From assembly GCA_013697365.1 (NCBI GenBank), contig JACCXA010000077.1:1-5118 (forward strand): DNA of 5,118 nucleotides, written 5' to 3'. The DNA comes from Chthoniobacterales bacterium (GTDB taxonomy: Bacteria > Verrucomicrobiota > Verrucomicrobiia > Chthoniobacterales > UBA10450). The notes beneath the pieces were generated by a model. The model ran no database searches. It was not told the origin of the DNA and saw only the letters and a list, made by a program, of their open reading frames with translations. Positions within the stretch are counted from its first letter, which is position 1; each line of letters begins with the position of its first letter. The translations under genes were made by a program, and so were the position numbers. Below are positions 1-5,118 of the stretch, piece after piece.

Positions 1-454
1 TCATACCTCTGCCGCGCTGCTGCGCCTGGCCCTTCGCAGGAGCTGAGGCGCTCGATGAGGCCGCCGGTGTCTCGGCCGTGTTCGCGCCTGTGGCTGTAGA
101 TCTCCCAGCCCTAGGTGCTCCTGGCGAGTTCGGGGCAGACGCCGGTATGTTCGCCGGTGCATCGTCCTTTTTCGCTCGTTCGTTTGTTTGATTACTTTTC
201 GTTCTTGTTTTTGTCACTCCCTGAGGATCGGGGTTCATCGGAGTGTTCTCCCTATCAGGGATGGTCGCAGCGCCACGCTGAGGCTTTGCTGCGTTTACGC
301 CCGGTTTTGCAGCGTTCGCTTCGGCCGCCTTGCCGCGCCCTTTTCCGGGAGCCTGCTTCTTCGCGGGTGACTCCTCGGCGTCGGGCTGTTGCGCTATCGC
401 GGCTCCAGCCAGCGCCAGCGTACAGCTTAAGAGTAATGTGGTGAATTTGATCAT
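1..454 (-). CDS. Exported Ala/Lys/Pro-rich low-complexity protein, 3' end beyond the left edge
   Basis: Translation from the ATG at 454-452 gives 151 codons without a stop, running off the left edge. Residues 1-21 form a clear Sec signal peptide: MIKF start, a hydrophobic core (LLLSCTLALAGAA), and an A-I-A cleavage site before QQPD. Cys11 sits inside the hydrophobic core rather than at a proper lipobox, so signal peptidase I is more likely than lipoprotein processing. The mature part is disordered and rich in Ala, Lys, Pro, Gly, Ser and Thr, with recurring AAKP-like and GKGRGK-like pieces and no recognisable domain in the visible part. From memory, Chthoniobacterales (Verrucomicrobiota) encode many proteins of this form, some ending in a folded domain such as a peptidoglycan-binding module. 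Whether that holds here cannot be seen. No Shine-Dalgarno precedes the ATG. The signal peptide and 450 bases of open frame support it as real; function unknown. Confidence 0.68.
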   Translation of the reverse strand, partial: MIKFTTLLLSCTLALAGAAIAQQPDAEESPAKKQAPGKGRGKAAEANAAKPGVNAAKPQRGAATIPDRENTPMNPDPQGVTKTRTKSNQTNERAKKDDAPANIPASAPNSPGAPRAGRSTATGANTAETPAASSSASAPAKGQAQQRGRGM

Positions 455-493
455 ATCAATGTGTTTAGTCGTTCAATCTCGGTGCTGTATTCA

Positions 494-508
494 ACCGGCC
501 GAGCCGGT
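494..508. repeat. Perfect short inverted repeat (ACCGGC-CGA-GCCGGT)
   Basis: Two perfectly complementary 6-base arms flank a 3-base loop, about 40 bases upstream of the exported-protein start. The sequence after it on the minus strand (TTGAATAC) is not T-rich, so it does not look like an intrinsic terminator. It could be an operator or a stem in the 5' leader, or chance in GC-rich DNA. Confidence 0.3.
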
Positions 509-554
509 CTTCCCCTCGATCGCCTAACGAAACATCGTGCACCCCCGGCCATTT

Positions 555-579
555 GGTTCCCCCTGCGGGGAGGGATACC
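555..579. repeat. Imperfect inverted repeat around a C-run/G-run hairpin
   Basis: GGTTCCC at 555-561 can pair with GGGATACC at 572-579, leaving one bulged T. Alternatively TCCCC at 558-562 pairs with GGGGA at 567-571 around a CTGC loop. It lies about 105 bases beyond the atoE-type stop. There is no adjacent T-run on either strand, so a terminator role is not supported by the usual rule. Confidence 0.3.
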
Positions 580-683
580 TCCGCAATTGCCCACGAAGCA
601 TCGGCCAATAAGCAGCGGGCTATTAAAGGAGATGCTCGGGTCTTGCCAAGCAGCCTCCCGGCGCCTCGACAGAGCCGCTACAT

Positions 684-2138
684 TTACAGTGGATAGGAGA
701 GCGTCGCCCCGAGGATCGTGACGAGCAGCAGCACCACGGGGACGAGCACGAGAAAGACGACGAACGTGTAACCCATGACGTCGCGCGCGCGGAGCTGGAA
801 GAGGCCGAGGATCGGCAGCATCCAGAAGGGTTGCACGAGATTGGCGAGCGCTTCGCCCAGGTCGTAGGACGCCACGACCCAGCCCAAGTGAACTTTGAGC
901 TCGTGCGCGGCGGCCATGACATAGGGAGCTTCGACGACCCATTTCGATCCGCCTGACGGCACGAACACTCCGAGCACGGCGGAGTAGATCGCGACGATAG
1001 CTGGGAAAGTCTTCGCATTGGAGATGCCGACGAAGGCGTGTGCGATCTGCTGACTCAAAGCGGTGGAGGTAATGATGCCCGCGATGCCCGCATAGAATGG
1101 AAACTGGAGGATGACACCCCAGACGGCCGGCGTCGCGCTCTGCACGGCGTGCATGAGGCGCGCGGGAGTTTTGTGCAGCAGAAAACCGAGAAGCAGGAAG
1201 GTGAGGTTGACGATGTTGAGGTTGATCGCGTTCAGCGGCTCGCCGGCCTGAATGAAGTAGCGAACCAGATATGTGCCGCCGATGAGGACGATCAGCCAAT
1301 TAAGGATCGGGGAATGTTCAAGCCACTGGCCCGGAGTCGGTTTGGCAATTTGCGCCGGCGGTTCGATCTCTGCCTTGCCCAGCACGATGCCGAGATCGCG
1401 CGCCGTTTTTCCTCGCCCGGCCGGCGGCGTGACCAGCCACATCACGAGCGTGACCACGGCGATCTCGACGATCACGGACGCGAAGCTTTGCCAGAGGAAA
1501 ATCGTGTGACTAAACGGGATCATTCCGCCGGCGATCATGCCGTTGTTGGCCACGATGTCTCGAATCTGCGGCTGCAACGCTCCGGGGGTGGCCATTTGGA
1601 GCGCCGCCGATCCGCTTAACCCCTGCGCCCAGACGCTGCCGAGGCCAAGGAAGCTGGCGGCAGCGAGCGCTCGATAGTCCACGCCCTCAACGCGACGCGC
1701 GACTTCTTTCGCGAGCACGGCGCTGAAGATGAGGCTGAAGCCCCAGTTGAACCACGAGCTCGTCATGGCGAAGAACGCCACGAGTGCGACGGCGTTGCGC
1801 GGCGTCGTCGGCCACGCCGCCACCCGGCGAATGATTCGTCCCACCGGCTGCGAGGTCGCCAGCACGTGCCCGGTGATGATGATGAGCGCCATCTGCAGCG
1901 TGAACGGAATTAGCTCCCAGAAGCCTTTCCCCCAGGCATCGATGACTTGCGGCACGCTCGACGGCGTGAAGACGACGCTGGCCACGACCACGATCAGTGT
2001 CGCGACGAGCGCGAAGACGAAGGCATCGGGCACCCAGCGCTCGGTCCAGTCCGTCATCGCAAGCGCCATGCGCGCGAGGATTCCCGGCTTCTCGGGCGGG
2101 GACGTGGGTGATGCGGAACGCGAGTCTGGGCGCGTCAT
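684..2138 (-). CDS. atoE: Short-chain fatty acid transporter, AtoE family
   Basis: This 484-residue polytopic membrane protein matches the AtoE/SCFA_trans family, inner-membrane carriers for short-chain fatty acids such as butyrate or acetoacetate. E. coli AtoE has about 440 residues. Family-typical stretches are visible: SSWFNWGFSLIFSAVLAKE (127-145), LQFPFYAGIAGI (344-355), VPSGGSKWVVEAPY (393-406) and NLVQPFWMLPIL (433-444). Hydrophobic segments lie near 38-57, 76-94, 116-142, 160-175, 212-236, 279-295, 308-322, 338-360, 378-395 and 456-478, consistent with 10-12 membrane helices. The charged stretch 240-275 is probably a cytoplasmic loop. The N-terminus has a polar Pro/Ser-rich tail of about 23 residues, so Met24 is a possible alternative start; neither start has a Shine-Dalgarno. 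No acetoacetyl-CoA transferase (atoDA) or thiolase gene is next to it, so the substrate is inferred from family only. Confidence 0.93.
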   Translation of the reverse strand: MTRPDSRSASPTSPPEKPGILARMALAMTDWTERWVPDAFVFALVATLIVVVASVVFTPSSVPQVIDAWGKGFWELIPFTLQMALIIITGHVLATSQPVGRIIRRVAAWPTTPRNAVALVAFFAMTSSWFNWGFSLIFSAVLAKEVARRVEGVDYRALAAASFLGLGSVWAQGLSGSAALQMATPGALQPQIRDIVANNGMIAGGMIPFSHTIFLWQSFASVIVEIAVVTLVMWLVTPPAGRGKTARDLGIVLGKAEIEPPAQIAKPTPGQWLEHSPILNWLIVLIGGTYLVRYFIQAGEPLNAINLNIVNLTFLLLGFLLHKTPARLMHAVQSATPAVWGVILQFPFYAGIAGIITSTALSQQIAHAFVGISNAKTFPAIVAIYSAVLGVFVPSGGSKWVVEAPYVMAAAHELKVHLGWVVASYDLGEALANLVQPFWMLPILGLFQLRARDVMGYTFVVFLVLVPVVLLLVTILGATLSYPL

Positions 2139-2147
2139 GAAGAGGTT

Positions 2148-2156
2148 ATCTTAGCA
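2148..2156 (-). promoter_or_regulatory. Candidate extended -10 promoter element of atoE
   Basis: On the minus strand TGC-TAAGAT fits an extended -10 (TGn followed by a near-consensus hexamer). It ends 9 bases before the ATG at 2138, which would put transcription start within a few bases of the start codon and give a leaderless or nearly leaderless mRNA. No good -35 hexamer lies 16-18 bases upstream, so this is a weak call. Confidence 0.3.
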
Positions 2157-2208
2157 CACGGCCAAACCCGATCCCGAGCTGTAGGTGCATTGCTCACTAG
2201 CTAGAACT

Positions 2209-2238
2209 GCGGCGAACAAGATCGAGGACTTGCGCCGC
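2209..2238. repeat. Stem-loop between the GroEL-like gene and atoE
   Basis: GCGGCG (2209-2214) and CAAG (2217-2220) pair with CTTG (2229-2232) and CGCCGC (2233-2238), giving a 10-bp stem with a 2-base AA bulge and an 8-base loop. It lies about 70 bases upstream of the atoE start and about 75 bases beyond the GroEL-like stop. The minus-strand flank (AGTTCTAGC) is not a T-run. It may be a non-canonical transcription end for the upstream gene or a regulatory site for atoE. Confidence 0.4.
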
Positions 2239-2255
2239 TGGATGAGAAAGTTTTC

Positions 2256-2271
2256 CACGCAAAGCCGCGTG
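2256..2271. repeat. Small hairpin downstream of the GroEL-like gene
   Basis: CACGC (plus-strand 2256-2260) pairs with GCGTG (2267-2271) around a 6-base loop. On the minus strand it falls about 43 bases after the stop of the GroEL-like gene and is followed by GAAAACTTTC. The stem is short and the T-run poor, so terminator function is only a possibility. Confidence 0.2.
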
Positions 2272-2314
2272 AATCTCTGGCTCTACTCAAAAAGTCGTTG
2301 ACCTGTCCTGAACC

Positions 2315-2974
2315 TCAGGTCGCTTCCCGCTGTAGTTCCCGCAACAGAAAGCGAAGGCGCTCGTACTGGTCCTCGTGATTCTCTCCACCGGTTTCGATGA
2401 TGGCGAAGTTTTGGAGAGCAGCGGCAGACGATAAGGGATTATCGGCGTTCGGAAAACAGGCAGTGGCGGTGCGGCGGACCCAGACTTCGTCGATGCGCAG
2501 AAGCTGATCGGCGGCGGTCGGCGGGGTGGCGAATCGCGTGCCGGTGGTTGGGCTGCCCTGCTGCTCTCGAAGCGGATGCACAGCGCACACGGGGAGAGTG
2601 CCCTTGAATGCATTGACGACGAAAGTTTGGAGGAGTTCGGAGCCAATGGCCTCCGTAACGACGAGCAGGGACTCGCCCGCCCCGGCGACGCTTTCCATGA
2701 GCGGCAACCAGGCGGCCAGCGGCTCGTGCGCGGCTTGGTCGCACACCACGACGCGACAATGCCGAAGCCGAACGGCCCACGGGATGTCCCAGGACATCGC
2801 GGTTGAGTCGCGCAGGAAATGCGGGGAATACGCACCGCCGAGCAGGAGACCTCGCCGCTGCACGATACTGGAGTCGAATGTTTCGGATGCAGTGCACCAG
2901 ATGTGGCGGTCATCGGGCACGATCCGGCGGGCATCGGAGATGAGTGCTGGGAGATCAGGAGGACTGTCGTTCAT
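2315..2974 (-). CDS. Stand-alone GroEL apical-domain-like protein (no ATPase domain)
   Basis: The 219-residue product matches the apical, substrate-binding domain of GroEL/Cpn60. AYSPHF (48-53) matches GroEL YLSPYF; LPLMESVAGAGESLLVVTE (90-108) matches LPVLEAVAKAGKPLLIIAE; GSELLQTFVVNAFKGTLPV (111-129) matches GEALATLVVNTMRGIVKV. Hydrophobic positions used by GroEL to bind clients and GroES appear kept: F204 as F53, L234 as L90, L237 as M93, L259 as L115, V263/V264 as V119/V120. The usual GFGDRRKAML segment is missing. The C-terminal part, AIIETGG (191-197) followed by an Arg/Leu-rich helix to 219, resembles the strand and helix returning into the GroEL intermediate domain. The equatorial domain, with its ATP-binding GDGTTT-type motif, is absent, and no remnant lies on either side. 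An in-frame TAA upstream rules out a longer N-terminus. No signal peptide, so probably cytoplasmic. Likely unable to form an ATP-driven ring alone; it may hold or bind proteins, or partner a full GroEL elsewhere. Confidence 0.75.
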   Translation of the reverse strand: MNDSPPDLPALISDARRIVPDDRHIWCTASETFDSSIVQRRGLLLGGAYSPHFLRDSTAMSWDIPWAVRLRHCRVVVCDQAAHEPLAAWLPLMESVAGAGESLLVVTEAIGSELLQTFVVNAFKGTLPVCAVHPLREQQGSPTTGTRFATPPTAADQLLRIDEVWVRRTATACFPNADNPLSSAAALQNFAIIETGGENHEDQYERLRFLLRELQREAT

Positions 2975-3165
2975 GGAGGGCGCAGAGCGTGGGCAGGAAC
3001 TCGCAAATGGAAAAGCGATTTTTTAGTGCCAGCGCGGAGTCGGGCTCGTCCCGTTATTTCCCGCTCCTGAGTTAGCGGTATGGAAGCGGTTTACCGCACA
3101 AGAATCAGATAACACCGGAAGCGAATCGCCTCGACCGGTAGAGCGTCATCCGCCAATCCCCGTAC
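2975..3165. other. Divergent intergenic spacer
   Basis: This lies between the minus-strand GroEL-like start and the decayed plus-strand methyltransferase start. No coding signal was found on either strand. It contains GCGGTA (3075-3080) and its complement TACCGC (3092-3097), a possible 6-bp stem with an 11-base loop, plus a near-direct repeat of AGCGGT at 3074 and 3085. It should contain the promoter of the GroEL-like gene, but no convincing hexamers stand out. Confidence 0.4.
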
Positions 3166-3480
3166 ATAAGCGAGGCTCCTGATCCGTCGCTTATCCTCTA
3201 AACGGCGTTCGGCTTCTAGGGTTCGAAAGTGTTGCTGAGCGCGGTCGAGCTGGGCGTTTCGCGGTTCTGAAGGAGCGGAAGCTGACCGGCTCTGATCTGG
3301 CCGGCGAGGTGGGTTTGCATCCGCGCCCGATCAGCGATTTCTTCGATGCGCGTGTGGCGATGAAATTCCTCGAACGGGAAGGCGCCGGATCTGCGGCTCG
3401 TTATTCCAACTGGGATGACTAAGCTCTATCTGAACCGCAGCAGGCCTAATGTATCGGCGGCACTCTGGAGAAGAAGACGG
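3166..3480 (+). pseudogene. Decayed SAM-dependent O-methyltransferase, N-terminal dimerisation domain only
   Basis: Read across frames, this matches the N-terminal helical dimerisation domain of family-2 O-methyltransferases (acetylserotonin/hydroxyneurosporene methyltransferase type). The reading begins ISEAPDPSLIL at 3166, where ATA stands where ATG is expected. A TAA follows (3199-3201), then TAFGF, a TAG (3217-3219) where Trp is usual, and GSKVLLSAVELGV. One base is lost at about 3259, after which the frame continues AVLKERKLTGSDLAGEVG and then LHPRPISDFFDARVAMKFLE, ending YSN at 3410. It is shifted again at 3411-3420 (LYLNRSRPN, 3424-3450), and a third shift at 3451-3452 restores IGGTLE. 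The Rossmann-fold catalytic half with its SAM-binding glycine motif is missing; only 113 bases separate this remnant from purS. Weak similarity may continue to about 3535. Several independent lesions make a sequencing artefact unlikely. It is certainly non-functional as a methyltransferase. Confidence 0.8.
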
Positions 3481-3593
3481 GGCGCGGTGAGTCTCATGCC
3501 TCGCGCCCTGCCGACGGGATCGACGCGGATTCAAGCCCGATCATCCATGAACATTAAGCTTGTTGGCGCAGTGCGGGCGTCAATATTGGGCCG

Positions 3594-3845
3594 ATGAAAA
3601 TGAAGGTGATCGTGACGCCAAAAGCAGCCGTGCTGGATCCCCAGGGTGCGGCGGTTCGCGAAGCCATGCAGCATCTGGGGATGCCGGAAGTGCGCAGTGT
3701 GCGAATCGGGAAATATCTCGAGATCGAGGTCGATGGTGACGGACCGGAGATGGAGCCGCGGCTGCACCAACTCTGTCGCGACTTGCTTTCGAATCCTGTG
3801 ATCGAAGATTATGACTTGAGCAAAGCAGCGGGGAAATCGGCGTGA
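3594..3845 (+). CDS. purS: Phosphoribosylformylglycinamidine synthase subunit PurS
   Basis: This 83-residue product has the usual size and fold pattern of PurS: a beta strand MKVIVTPKAAVLDPQG, the helix AVREAMQHLGM, the strand VRSVRIGKYLEIEVDG, and a C-terminal helix and strand ending near NPVIEDYDL. PurS is the small structural subunit that joins PurQ and the small-type PurL in the cytoplasmic complex converting FGAR, glutamine and ATP to FGAM, the fourth step of purine synthesis. ATG occurs at 3594 and again at 3600 (MKMKV), so the true start may be either; the second fits many family members. Neither has a Shine-Dalgarno. The stop overlaps the purQ start by 4 bases, implying translational coupling. 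PurL is not in the window. Confidence 0.95.
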   Translation: MKMKVIVTPKAAVLDPQGAAVREAMQHLGMPEVRSVRIGKYLEIEVDGDGPEMEPRLHQLCRDLLSNPVIEDYDLSKAAGKSA

Positions 3846-4552
3846 AGTTTGCCGTCATTCAATTTCCAGGATCGAACTGCGATCAGGATTGCACTGCCGC
3901 AATCAACGACCTCCCTGGCGCCAGCGCGAAGTTTGTCTGGCACAAGGAGAGCTCGCTGGAAGGCTACGATGCGATCGTGCTGCCCGGTGGTTTTTCGTAT
4001 GGGGATTACCTTCGCTGCGGCGCGATTGCGCGCTTCTCACCCATCATGCGCACAGTTCAAAAGGAAGCGGCCGCTGGGAAGCTGGTCATCGGCGTCTGCA
4101 ATGGCTTTCAAATCTTGTGTGAAGCCGGACTTCTACCGGGTGCACTAGTGCGGAACCGCTTGTTACGCTTCGTGTGCGACATGGCGACGACCCGCGTCGA
4201 GGTCGATGACTCGCCGTTCACGCTTGGCCTGCCAAAAGGAACATTGCTGCGGCTGCCGGTTGCACATGGGGAAGGTTGTTTCTTTGCCAAAACATCGACG
4301 CTGCGGGAGCTGAACGACGGACGACAGGTTCTGCTGCGCTACGTCGATCACCACGGCGAGGTGACCGCGGCATCCAACCCGAATGGGTCTGTCGAGAATA
4401 TCGCCGGCATCTGCAATCGTGAACGAAATGTCTTCGGCCTGATGCCCCATCCAGACCGCGCATCTGAGGCACGCCTCGGCAGCACGGATGGCGCGAAAAT
4501 TTTCCAGTCGATGATGCAAGCCATGGCAGGCCAGCACGCGGAAGCGGCCTAG
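3842..4552 (+). CDS. purQ: Phosphoribosylformylglycinamidine synthase subunit PurQ (glutaminase)
   Basis: This 236-residue class I glutamine amidotransferase supplies ammonia from glutamine to PurL for FGAM synthesis. Visible motifs are FPGSNCDQD (8-16), the oxyanion loop LPGGFSYGDYLRCGAIA (47-63), the nucleophile elbow GVCNGFQILCEAGL (84-97) with catalytic Cys86, RLPVAHGEG (137-145), and MPHPDRASE (201-209) with catalytic His203. The third triad residue, two after the His, is Asp205 here, where Glu is the more common class I residue; HPD variants probably occur in PurQ. The length is slightly above the usual ~227. Translation starts at GTG 3842, giving a GTGA overlap with the purS stop; the first residues MKFAVIQFPGSNCD match the family start exactly. 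A purine run (GGGGAAA) 5 bases upstream is the nearest thing to a ribosome site in the window. Confidence 0.96.
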   Translation: MKFAVIQFPGSNCDQDCTAAINDLPGASAKFVWHKESSLEGYDAIVLPGGFSYGDYLRCGAIARFSPIMRTVQKEAAAGKLVIGVCNGFQILCEAGLLPGALVRNRLLRFVCDMATTRVEVDDSPFTLGLPKGTLLRLPVAHGEGCFFAKTSTLRELNDGRQVLLRYVDHHGEVTAASNPNGSVENIAGICNRERNVFGLMPHPDRASEARLGSTDGAKIFQSMMQAMAGQHAEAA

Positions 4553-4567
4553 CGGCGCGGTCGTCCG

Positions 4568-5118
4568 GTGAGCGTTTTTCTGACCGGCACTGATACAGGC
4601 GTCGGGAAAACGCATACGGCGGTCTGTCTCCTTCAGTTGGCCCGAGCAGCCGGATGGCGGTGCGCTGGGATGAAGCCCATCTGCTGCGGCGATCGCCGGG
4701 ACGCGGAGCTGTTAAGAGCGGCCAGCAGCGAAGGGTTGACCATAGACGAAGTTAATCCGATTTGGCTGAGAACTCCGGCCGCACCTTATCCGGCGGCAAA
4801 GGCCGAAGGGGTCGAGATCCGGCCGGAAGTTCTCCTGTTGCACCTGGTTGAGCTGCGGCGCCGTTTCGATTTCGTGGTCGTCGAAGGGGTGGGCGGCTGG
4901 TTGGTTCCGATTAAGGAGGACTACTTCGTGGCCGACCTTGCACGACAGATGGATCTGCCGGTGTTACTCGTTGCACTTGACCGTCTGGGTTGTCTCAATC
5001 ACGCCATGCTGACAATCAAGAGTATCGCGTCGTATGGGCTGACCTGCGCTGGGGTCTCCTTAAACGCGCCGCATCATCCCTCCGAGAGCGGGACAACAAC
5101 GAATGGAGAAGTGCTGCG
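4568..5118 (+). CDS. bioD: Dethiobiotin synthetase BioD, 3' end beyond the right edge
   Basis: The 183 visible codons encode an ATP-dependent dethiobiotin synthetase, which closes the ureido ring of DAPA with CO2 in the penultimate step of biotin synthesis (cytoplasm). Motifs in order: P-loop GTDTGVGKT (7-15); MKPICCGDRRDA (35-46) with the active-site Lys36, equivalent to E. coli Lys37; NPIWLRTPAAPYPAAK (63-78); VVVEGVGGWLVPI (103-115) with the metal/ATP Glu106; and LGCLNHAMLTI (140-150), close to E. coli GCINHAMLT. The loop after KPICCG is shorter than in E. coli. Roughly 25-45 residues are missing at the C-terminus compared with a ~225-residue family. The start is GTG, 15 bases after the purQ stop; an in-frame TAG at 4550 leaves no longer option. 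No Shine-Dalgarno is visible. The close spacing suggests cotranscription with purSQ, though the pathways differ. No other bio gene is visible. Confidence 0.93.
   Translation, partial: MSVFLTGTDTGVGKTHTAVCLLQLARAAGWRCAGMKPICCGDRRDAELLRAASSEGLTIDEVNPIWLRTPAAPYPAAKAEGVEIRPEVLLLHLVELRRRFDFVVVEGVGGWLVPIKEDYFVADLARQMDLPVLLVALDRLGCLNHAMLTIKSIASYGLTCAGVSLNAPHHPSESGTTTNGEVL

Larger units (their letters stand above)
455..683. other. Intergenic region between atoE and the exported-protein gene
   Basis: This 229-base gap follows the atoE-type stop and precedes the start of the exported protein on the minus strand. I see no coding signal in it. It carries two inverted repeats, listed separately, and presumably the promoter of the exported-protein gene. 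No confident -35/-10 pair and no hairpin followed by a T-run were found. Confidence 0.5.

Noticed and set aside
115..444. Plus-strand open frame of 109 codons at the left
   Set aside because: The opposite strand encodes a signal peptide and coherent exported protein; the plus-strand product has Arg/Ser/Pro shadow composition.
451..1299. Long minus-strand open frame of 282 codons overlapping the 3' half of atoE
   Set aside because: It is very rich in Arg, Ser and Ala, matches no family, and lies over a firmly identified transporter in another frame; a GC-rich shadow.
1038..1619. Plus-strand open frame of 193 codons opposite atoE
   Set aside because: Arg/Asp/Gly-heavy product typical of antisense frames in GC-rich genes, with no recognisable domain.
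2197..2204. CTAGCTAG palindrome
   Set aside because: Only 8 bases, isolated, with no partner or context suggesting function.
2287..2934. Minus-strand frame of 215 codons overlapping the GroEL-like gene
   Set aside because: Out-of-frame translation rich in Ser, Pro, Arg and Cys; the alternative frame matches the GroEL apical domain.
3211..3230. GGTTCGAAA resembling a tRNA T-loop
   Set aside because: No acceptor, D or anticodon stems can be built around it, and the stretch reads as the GSKVLL part of the methyltransferase remnant.
3525..3593. Possible purS promoter hexamers (TTGTTG with CAATAT or TATTGG)
   Set aside because: Spacing is 15 or 18 and the second hexamers are poor or too near the ATG; not distinguishable from chance.
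3415..3597. Small plus-strand open frame starting MTKLYLNRS
   Set aside because: Its first residues are the frameshifted piece of the decayed methyltransferase; the rest has no match and runs into the purS start.

Overview
The window comes from a GC-rich bacterial chromosome. The gene set points to a free-living heterotroph: purine biosynthesis (purS, purQ), biotin biosynthesis (bioD), a short-chain fatty acid transporter, and an exported Ala/Lys/Pro-rich protein. The style of the exported protein, the wording of the O-methyltransferase remnant and the purS/purQ arrangement remind me of soil Verrucomicrobiota (Chthoniobacterales type). This is an inference from memory, held at roughly 0.4-0.5; no marker gene in the window settles it. 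None of the gene starts has a convincing Shine-Dalgarno sequence.

Layout. Left half, minus strand: an exported low-complexity protein whose 3' end lies off the left edge (1-454); a 229-base gap with two inverted repeats; a complete AtoE-type short-chain fatty acid transporter (684-2138); a 176-base gap with a strong imperfect stem-loop and an extended -10 motif; then an unusual 219-residue protein (2315-2974) that matches the apical substrate-binding domain of GroEL and lacks the ATPase (equatorial) domain. Middle: a 619-base stretch (2975-3593) without an intact gene. It holds the decayed 5' part of a plus-strand SAM-dependent O-methyltransferase (about 3166-3480) with a lost start codon, two stops and three frameshifts. 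Right half, plus strand: purS (3594-3845), purQ overlapping it by 4 bases (3842-4552), and bioD (4568 to the right edge, incomplete) 15 bases later.

How the genes relate. PurS and PurQ are two of the three subunits of the bacterial FGAM synthase; PurL is not in the window. bioD is spaced as if in the same transcript, although it belongs to biotin rather than purine synthesis. The left-hand genes share a strand but show no common pathway. The item most worth attention is the stand-alone GroEL apical-domain-like protein. It resembles a natural 'minichaperone' and is intact, next to a gene that has clearly decayed.
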